39,317 nucleotides of DNA from Gnetum montanum (Eukaryota; Streptophyta; Gnetopsida; Gnetales; Gnetaceae): NCBI GenBank assembly GCA_015680685.1, contig MNCI01038320.1, positions 1-39,317 of the forward strand, written 5' to 3'. The notes beneath the pieces were generated by a model. The model saw only the letters and a program-made list of their open reading frames with translations, was not told where the DNA came from and did no database searches. Position numbers and translations under genes: made by a program. Below, piece by piece: positions 32,651-39,317 of the stretch; the stretch's first letter is position 1, and each line of letters opens with the position of its first letter.

Positions 32651-33476
32651 TGTTGTTGGATACCTGACGTTGGAGCCAAGAAGCAATGTCGAATATCTAA
32701 CATCATCTCCTCTAGGTTGGTGTATAAATATAGCACTTGGGTGCTTGGATGAGACAGTATGTAGAATGTATGAAGTGGAGAGATAGTTTCAATTTTTAGT
32801 TTCTTTTCTTTAGAGCTTGTTATTCCCAGTGCATGCCCACAGTGTGATGTTTGTAATTGTATAGCACATTTGTTTGAGTGTGATGTACCTAAACATGTTA
32901 CATGAATAGTAATAAAGATCGAGATTACTCCCATCATTGCAACATCCACTTAGTTTATTATTGCTTTGAATTGTTAACTATTTACTACTTTCTTTAGTTA
33001 AATATTTCCATTTATTGCTATTTAGTATTCTTGTCATTAAGCAGAATGTGTATGCCTTAATCATGAGCATTTAAGTGTAGATGCTTGGTAATTCAAAAGT
33101 GTATTTTTTGGCATAACTAGTGACATATGCTTGGAAATCCAAGAAGTAGTCTAACGAAGTCCAAGATGTATATAGACAATTAAGAGTAAATTCTCATTAC
33201 ACATAGGCTAGTTTAGATCTTGTTTTCCATTTCTCAATAGCTTAATTAATTTACCTTTTTATCATCATCAGGAGTAGCATAGAAATTAGAAGCATCATAC
33301 GTCTCACTTTGGATTAAACCATATGTGACAAAGCCACCACTAGTCCAAGTGGGAAGATAGTGAACTACAATCAAAGCATAACGATCTAGATACCACAACT
33401 AGTCTTATCCATAGAATTCGACCAAATTGTGCATGAATGCTTGTGATTCATATGATTGAATTTGACCAAATCATCA
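32651..33476 (+). repeat. 3' LTR of E3
   Basis: It starts TGTTGTTGGATACC and ends TCATCA, about 826 bp. TATA box TATAAATA lies at 32722-32729 and polyadenylation signal AATAAA at 32911-32916. It is the same family as the other LTRs, but the U3 is clearly different. The GGATACCTGACGT motif recurs in the LTR at 28700-29520 on the opposite strand relative to transcription. Confidence 0.85.
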
Positions 33477-34210
33477 CAATGTTTGAACCCCATAGCTTCT
33501 TGTAATGGTCCTATTTAGGGTTTAGAATCTAATCCTACTTTAACAATATGATCTTTATAACATTTTAAGGAGATAGACCTAATAATGAGTTGATAGTAAG
33601 TTCATAGTTAAATACTATCAAGGCATTAAGAAATGAATAAGAATTAGGTATTTAGAAGACTTTAATTAAGAATTCAAAACATTAACAATTTTCAATTTAC
33701 ATGCAATGTGTGAAAAGCTTCTTAGTAAACCTTTTTGCATAAGACTTTAGATTCAAATGTTTTGACTCATGGATTCATAAGCTCTGCTATTAAATCTTTT
33801 ATTTATATTTTTATTGATCTTACTTTTACATTTCACCTCAAGGTTTCCATTGAAAAGAGAGGTGAGAAAAAGAAGGTAGTCATTCAACACATAAAATATA
33901 TTACCTATAGAAGTCAAAAAGTTTGTAAGTTTCTTTTCCACACCAATATACATCTAGTAGAATTTCATCTTACATATAGTAGGTCTTGCTATGGTACGGT
34001 CTTGGAAATGGATAAGTGAAAGCCTAACTTTTTTTGAGGTGGATAAGTGAGATATTAATGTCTTTTGAGTGAGATCAAATTCAGTTCTTAAATCTTGAGA
34101 AACAAACACATCAACATCATTGGATGGTCTCTCCTACTTTATTATAAGTATGAAATACATAAAGACCAACATAATGCAAATATATGAAACTATTCAAATC
34201 TCTTGAAAAG
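33477..34210. other. Unassigned AT-rich region
   Basis: A 94-codon plus-strand open frame at 33735-34019 shows no recognisable motif and has no clear promoter. It is left unassigned. Confidence 0.35.
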
Positions 34211-34214
34211 TCTT

Positions 34215-34440
34215 ATTTTTAAAATATCATCATCATCCTATCCTTATCCGAGCAAAATGGGATCAACTACCTAAGCTTTTACTTGCCTTTAGCTTGTATA
34301 AAAACTAGATCTTTGTTTATTTTAGTTGCCTTTAGCCTCTATAAAAACTATATCTTTGTCTATTTGCAATTTCTTAAATATCTTTGATTATTCTTTCTCC
34401 TATCTTATTAGATTTTACTTTTTGATAACTTTACTACAAT
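34215..34440 (-). mobile_element. L1-type LINE 3' end fragment
   Basis: The stretch GAGCAAAATGGGATCAACTA with following TTGCCTTTAGC and AATTTCTTAAATATC blocks aligns with 17840-17990, the 3' end of the LINE described there. The minus-strand tail is GATGATGATGAT. A duplication of about 42 bp is internal (TTGCCTTTAGC at 34285 and again near 34327). Confidence 0.65.
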
Positions 34441-34444
34441 AAAA

Positions 34445-34680
34445 TCAAATTAAATGACATATTTTTTCCAACTACTATCCATTGTCTAGAAGTGGGTTGT
34501 TGGGGTTTTTGGAGTCTACTTCACTGAGGAAGCCATAAAATTATCTTCAATGCTCCTATGTATTTATGAAATCATTTCTCATTCCTGATTAGTAGTTATT
34601 CTTTGCTTGGGGCTTCTTCAATTGCAAACTAGTTACTGTGATATTAATATTGTTGCTTTTCTAGAGCTACCACTAGCTTA
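34445..34680 (+). pseudogene. Relic of the small peptide gene (promoter, 5' UTR, signal region)
   Basis: This aligns with 25065-25290. AAATGACA then ACTACT, then AGTGGGTTGTTGG and GGAGTCTACTT, then TATGTATTTATG, then CATTTCTCATYSCTGATTAG, then GGRGCTTCTTCAA and CTGTGATATTA are all shared in order. About 20 bases including the start codon are missing, and GGATTT is altered to give a stop after the hydrophobic segment. The copy ends where the foldback element begins. It shows that the peptide locus was duplicated before this copy died. Confidence 0.75.
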
Positions 34681-35069
34681 TATATTGGCTGAGATGATTT
34701 TAAAAAAATGATGTTAACAGAGCCCAACTACTGGACGAGGTAACAAGATAACTAAAAATGGAATCACTCATCCCTCCTTTGTTTCTCTACCACTTACCCA
34801 ATGTAGTTTTACCCTCTTGGTCAAGTTTTCTCTTCCTTTGTTTGTTCATGGCATTTTTGAGAAATAAATCTCTTGCATAAATAATGCTCAAAAATGCCAT
34901 GAACAAACAAGGAAAGAGCAAACTTGACTAAGAGGGTAAAAAAAAATTTGGTAAGTGGTAGAGAAATAGAAGAGGGATGAGTGATTTCATTTTTAGTTAT
35001 CTTGTTACCTCGTCCAGTAGTCAGGCTTCGTTAACATCATTTTTTTAAAAAATTATCTCAGCCAATATA
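34681..35069. repeat. Long inverted-repeat (foldback/MITE-like) element
   Basis: The left arm 34681-34861 starts TATATTGGCTGAGATGATTT. The right arm 34887-35069 is its reverse complement, ending AATTATCTCAGCCAATATA. About 25 bases form the loop. The arms of roughly 180 bp match at about nine bases in ten by eye. TA-rich sequence flanks both ends (CTTATATATT; ATATATATAT), fitting a TA target. RNA from it would form one long hairpin. No coding capacity. Confidence 0.85.
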
Positions 35070-35332
35070 TATATATATATATCTAAGATAGTGGAGCGGT
35101 TTCGTGGTGTATGAGTAGAATTTAATTATTTTTTATTTTTTAAGTTATCATCACTATTTGCATTCCAAATAATATATACTGGTAAACATAAATTGGTTAA
35201 AATAAAAGTTTATATATTTCGTATATGTTGATGAAGGAATACATTGCACAATTATTGCAACAAACATTATAGAGCTATATAATAGGATTGAGGAAAAGGC
35301 AAAATGCAATAATAACTGTGAACTCAATATGC
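35070..35332. other. AT-rich flank
   Basis: A (TA)n run adjoins the foldback element; otherwise this is AT-rich DNA downstream of the Helitron helicase stop. No gene is seen. Confidence 0.4.
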
Positions 35333-35917
35333 CTAATTCTCCAATTGAGCAAAATGAACTTCTTGTGCAATTCTACTTTGGAGATGTTTAGCATTTGAAA
35401 TCTTTCTATATCTTTGCACATGAAAAGGAGGATGAATCTTTAAAGAATCAATGGTCTTGACTCCAGATAATGCAACAAACGTTAATAGTAGCCTTATCTA
35501 GTGTCATTCCTTAAGATTTATGAATAGTCATGGCCCATGCCAACCGTAATGGTGACTGGCGAGATGCTCCTCGGACCATAGGTACAATTGGCACATGATG
35601 GGAATTACCAATATCAAAGGCACATCCAATGTAGGATTCAAAATCAACAATAACCTATAATGGTAATGCAAGTGGCTATTTACCTTAACAATACATAACA
35701 TTGTAAATCATGCCAAGTGCACCATTCACCAATCCTGCTTCAGGCCAAAGGTTAATTGTAAGCATTGTCCTTGCACCTTCACATATAAGCAAAGATTGCA
35801 TTACTTATTGCAGTAGATAGTTGTTGCACTACTTGTTATAGTAGATGGTTGTTGTTGCTGATCTTGAAAAGAGTGTTCTTCACCTTCTCTATTGGAACTA
35901 ATAGCAGCAGGATCCAT
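35333..35917 (-). pseudogene. Helitron remnant: N-terminus fused to C-terminal PIF1-like helicase
   Basis: The start MDPAAISSNREGEEHSFQDQ (35917) matches the start of the other Helitron copy at 39119. After about 45 codons it passes to LICEGARTMLTINLWPEAGL, VNGALGMIYNV, PIVPMVRGAS, PLRLAWAMTIHKSQGMTLDK, then TFVALSGVKTIDSLKIHPPF and a C-terminal tail ending at a TAG (35333-35335). These are the late motifs of Pif1-family helicases (WAxTIHKSQGxT is motif V, VALSRV motif VI). The HUH replication initiator, DUF6570-like region and helicase motifs I-III are missing, removed by one large internal deletion, so this is a non-autonomous derivative. A stop and a small deletion between the last two motifs also break it. 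Confidence 0.85.
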
Positions 35918-36190
35918 GTTTCCAAAAATGCATGAATTCCAATATTGCACCTCTTAATCTTGTAACATGATGCGTAAGTTCAATATTTTTAAATACTACA
36001 TCACACTGTAATCGTCATCACCTTAACCATTGCCATGATTGTAACCGTCACTGTAACCATAATCATCATCATTTATAATAATAATAAATATTCATTATTA
36101 CTATAATCGGAACCATCACTATTTATAATAATAATAAACATTCAATACTATCCACCATTTATAATAATAAATATTCATTATTACCCACAT
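35918..36190 (-). repeat. Helitron 5' flank (copy of 39120-39317) with AT-rich repeats
   Basis: TTCCAATATTGCACCTCTTA and following sequence, including CATCATTTATAATAATAATA, recur at 39120-39317. Within 36063-36184 the block TTTATAATAATAATAAATAT occurs three times about 40-50 bp apart. Confidence 0.75.
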
Positions 36191-36199
36191 CGGACCCTA

Positions 36200-36464
36200 C
36201 ATGTGAGGAAATACGAAGAGATGAATGGGGAGCCCAAGGGTTAGGGGGCATTAATTGAATAGAGATTCGACTCCCTTGTAGTGACTCTTTAGCTCCCTTG
36301 CATGTGGTGTGTGCATGTGAAGGAATACAAAGAGATGAATGGGAAGCTCAAGGGTTAGGGGATATTAATCAAGTAGAGATTCAACTCCCCTTCACTAATT
36401 CTTTAGCTCCCATGCATGTGGTGTATGCGCGTGAGGGAATACGAAGAGATCAAGCTAAATTGGC
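36200..36464. repeat. 114-bp tandem repeat, about 2.3 copies
   Basis: GTGAGGAAATACGAAGAGAT, GTGAAGGAATACAAAGAGAT and GTGAGGGAATACGAAGAGAT start at 36203, 36317 and 36431. The unit is 38 codons long, so an open frame runs through it with the peptide unit repeated, but there is no other sign of coding. Confidence 0.85.
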
Positions 36465-37500
36465 ACTACAACATATATTTGTAATGCATATTCATCCATG
36501 GAAATATAAAAAATCATGTTACAAATGCATAAATAATGTTATTATTATATCACAGGCTTTTGTATATTGACATTATTGTNATGATGAAGTGTTTATAATC
36601 ATTATATATAACCAAGATTATAAATAACAGAGATAAATATAATCATTGGCTCCCTTGCAGTGACTCTTTGGCTAGGGGAGATTTATAAATAATTGGTTAT
36701 TTATGATTATGGAAAGACATGTGCATTAGTGGAGAGCTCGTCACTTTTTTCCTTAGCATTGGCTAGGATCATCACAGCATGATCTTACCGTAGATCTTCC
36801 CGAGGTCTAGGCTGCTAGAGGTGCAGAAGTTCTCATTTTTAAAATTTACTAGGTTAACAACCATATCATCCATTAGATTCCATCAATCAAAGAATATGTA
36901 CATAAAAAAATACCTCACTACATGTGATAAGGTAAGAAGAAATTATCAAATTTGAACTCTTTAAGTCCTCCCAATAAGTAAGAAAAATTGTTAAAATTAT
37001 GACCAAAGTTAGGCCGACATCTCAAATTGGCTAATAATTTTCATGTGCTAGCAAAAATGCTAATGCTTTTGCATTTTATTAAAATGCGTATTGCAAATGA
37101 AAAAGTAGTCACAATCATAACAACTAAATTCATCTACTCCATGGTAACTACTAAATTTTAAAGCACAACCATAGAAATGATAAACCCTACACAAAATATA
37201 CAAAGAGATAAAGAGAACATGAACTTACAAATGTTCCTTTACATTGAAAAAAGTTGTAGCAAAAGAAGATTACTCAAGATATTAGCAGAAAATTACAATT
37301 CTAGAATTCCTTACCACTCTATAAAGCATTGAAAAAAGAATAGAACCAAACTTTAAAATGTTTTTGCATTGGGAATGTAAATGTATAGGAAAGCATGCTA
37401 AGTACTGATGATAGTAGAGCTCAGCTAGAAGTGAAACAATGAAAATTGCACAAAATCATCAAAATGTAATGTTCAACATGTTACAATTCATTATAAAAAA
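36465..37500. other. Unassigned AT-rich region
   Basis: One unresolved base (n) is at 36580. The stretch 36740-36830 is relatively GC-rich with a palindrome (GATCATCACAGCATGATC, 36769-36786), which may be a repeat boundary. The rest shows no recognisable feature. Confidence 0.4.
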
Positions 37501-39119
37501 TTAACAATTCACACATAAACATTTAACCAAACAGATGATTTGCAACTGATTTATTTTCACAATAATGAGTTTTGTTGACCCGTTATTTCTCAACCTCCAA
37601 TTCCAATGTGCAACTGATGATATGTGATTGATAATGTTTTCATCATCTATTTGAAGCAAAGGACCTTGAAATTGCAATCTCATTTCTCCATCCTTTTCTA
37701 ATAATGGAATATAATGAATGCTATGGAAGATGTTAACATCACCGGTATCAGCAACATCATCTAATGCATGCATATCGATCTTGACATCTTGATAGTATGG
37801 ATCATTTGCCTTCTTAAAAATCAAAGCTTCATTAACCTGTCTCTTTTTGACAATGAAATTATACTCAGTGCCCATTTGATCTACTCTTCTCAATATCAAG
37901 AAAGGGATGTCTTTAATTCTAAGAGGAAGTATTTTAGTAATTTGTGTGACATCCTAAGCAAATCTAATTATGTAACCTTTATACTTGAATTGTTCACCAA
38001 CTACATATGTAACTTGTAAAATGGGATTAATTTTTGCAATTAACATTTCTTCAACCTCAGTTAAATAGCCTAGGATAGGTTGTTGGATACCAGGATCCAT
38101 GTTATTTTCAACAAAAAATCATTTGATTTCAGAACCAAAACTGTAAAAATATTATGTTTCTTTTATTTAATGCACCTATTGCATGTGGGTCCTCTACTTC
38201 TGGTTGAATCCAATAATATGCTAAGAAACATTTCATTGCATACATTGTAGGAACATGGATTTGCAAAAATTCTAACTGCAGTATTAAAATTATGTATTGC
38301 TTAAGCAATTTTTGTACTTATCTTTTGCAATCTTGGGAAAGATTGAATATGCTTTGAAGAAGGCATTTCCATTGTTGGTGCACTAACAACATCTATAGCT
38401 TCATTTATTAGATGAAATGAATTTTTTTCTTGTCAACATTGCCTCTTTCGGTGTTCACTCTCACTATAATGTAGTTTTTCTTAATCTTCTTGCAATTGTT
38501 GTTCTTCTTCGTGTGTGATTTCTGGAATAGATGTTGCTTGATTAACAGGCACAGATACATTTCTAATGTCTTGCAGAAAATGTTTTGAAATTTAAACTAA
38601 AAATTGAATTAAACTATTATCAACTTGAGTATGGGAAAACACCAACTTGCATTTCTTCTTGATTATTTACATTATTAGTATCAATAATGTGGATCATTGC
38701 ATTAGATGAATTTCCAAGTGATGAGAGGGGATTTGAAGTTGACATAACCTAAAAAAATATTTGTAATGTAAGTATGTAAATAAAATGAGAAGATTTCCCT
38801 ATGATAAATATTTGTTTTGAAATATTAAAAAAATACATAAATTACATACTCCTAAATTTCGTAGAATTAGTTCTTGTTCTTGTTCACGTCATTTTACTTC
38901 TCGTTTTAGAAATTGTTTTCTGTCCTCTACAGTCATTGATTCTAGATTTTTAGTTTCTATAATCTGTGGTCGTCCTCTTCTTCGGCCATGCCCACACACA
39001 TGCCCACTACCATTACCTCCATAAATTGTATTACTTATTATAGTAGATGATTGTTGTTGCTAATCTTGAAGAGAGTGTTCTTCACCTTCTCTATTGAGAT
39101 GAATAGCAGCAGGATCCAT
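37501..39119 (-). pseudogene. Helitron remnant: N-terminal region with DUF6570-like segment
   Basis: Start MDPAAIHLNREGEEHSLQD (39119), then a GHGRRRGRP stretch and SMTVEDRKQFLKREVK, RREQEQ-like charged residues. A likely intron (GTATGT donor at 38849, TTTTTAG acceptor at 38749) follows. The next exon reads MSTSNPLSSLGNSSNAMI and then decays. From about 38099 the frame is good again: DPGIQQPILGYLTEVEEMLI, AKINPILQVTYVV, FKYKGYIIRF, LPLRIKDIPFLILRR, FIVKKRQVNEALIFKKANDP, YYQDVKIDMHAL, up to a 132-codon open part ending at 37501. This matches the region before the Rep domain in plant Helitron RepHel proteins (EExLIA and ALxxLKxNNPxYxD patterns). The HUH nuclease and helicase are absent here. 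It is dead. Confidence 0.75.
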
Positions 39120-39317
39120 GTTTCTGAAAATGCACAAATTCCAATATTGCACCTCTTAATCTTATAAGACAATGCCCAAGTTCAATATCTATAAATACTG
39201 TACCACACCAAAACTGTCATTACCCTAATCATCACCATGATCATAATCATCACCATTTTTATTAATAATAAATATTCATTATTGCTCACTATTTATAATA
39301 AAAAATATTCATTATTA
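39120..39317 (-). repeat. Helitron 5' flank, second copy
   Basis: Direct repeat of 35918-36190 (TTCCAATATTGCACCTCTTA; TAATAATAAATATTCATTAT). It runs off the window edge. Differences are scattered substitutions and small indels. Confidence 0.75.

Noticed and set aside
36063-36464. CRISPR-like repeat array
   Set aside because: Units are directly adjacent tandem copies without unique spacers, in a eukaryotic transposon context.
36769-36786. Palindrome as a Helitron 3' hairpin
   Set aside because: On the minus strand CTAA lies about 10 bases after it, but the following base is not T and no matching 5' terminus was found.
1-39317. tRNA or rRNA genes
   Set aside because: No cloverleaf with TTCRANNC box or conserved rRNA stretch was seen on either strand; the tRNA-Asp similarity is only the PBS.

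Overview
The window looks like intergenic DNA from a large, repeat-rich seed-plant genome, most likely a gymnosperm (conifer). That is an inference from the very old, mutated Ty3/gypsy elements, the L1-type LINE and Helitron debris, the FLS2/EFR-like leucine-rich-repeat receptor pseudogene and the AT-rich composition. Nothing bacterial or organellar was seen. Almost every coding trace is broken. Only one short gene, a 68-codon secreted or membrane-anchored Cys-containing peptide at 25223-25429, looks intact.

Layout. (1) Element E1, minus strand: its integrase and a plant-Tat-type RNase H lie at 1-1370, its gag at 1480-3215, its primer-binding site at 3344-3363, and its 5' LTR is split into 3365-3715 and 17117-17590. 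(2) Element E2, plus strand, 3716-17116, is a full-length 13.4-kb Ty3/gypsy element nested inside the 5' LTR of E1. It has 5' LTR, tRNA-Asp-type PBS, gag, protease, RT, RNase H, integrase, a long spacer with a U3-like internal promoter, a third ORF for a coiled-coil protein (ORF3), a polypurine tract and a 3' LTR. Its target-site duplication is CTGGG/CTAGG. (3) 17591-21745 holds L1-type LINE fragments, including two in opposite orientation, and unassigned AT-rich DNA. (4) 21755-23420, minus, is an LRR receptor ectodomain pseudogene cut off at LINE-derived DNA. (5) 24541-25429 is the small peptide gene with a W-box-rich upstream region, followed by tandem duplications and a decayed tandem array to about 26930. 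(6) 28700-33476 is an LTR-ORF3-LTR structure with both LTRs pointing outward; the ORF3 homologue is a second, strongly diverged copy. (7) 34215-35069 holds a LINE 3' end, a relic of the small peptide gene's promoter and signal region, and a long inverted-repeat (foldback) element. (8) 35333-39317 holds two minus-strand Helitron remnants that share the same N-terminal start: one is fused by deletion to the C-terminal PIF1 helicase motifs, the other keeps a DUF6570-like region and a likely intron.

The most promising material for something undescribed is ORF3. Two strongly diverged copies share a globular N-terminal domain, a coiled coil and a C-terminal signature, and the E2 copy is preceded by what looks like a private promoter copied from the LTR U3. 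Second is the Cys-containing small peptide, with a decayed duplicate of its promoter and start region about 9 kb away. Most in-frame stops fall where Gln, Arg or Trp is expected, and the PBS differs from the tRNA complement only by transitions, as expected for methylated, long-silenced repeats.
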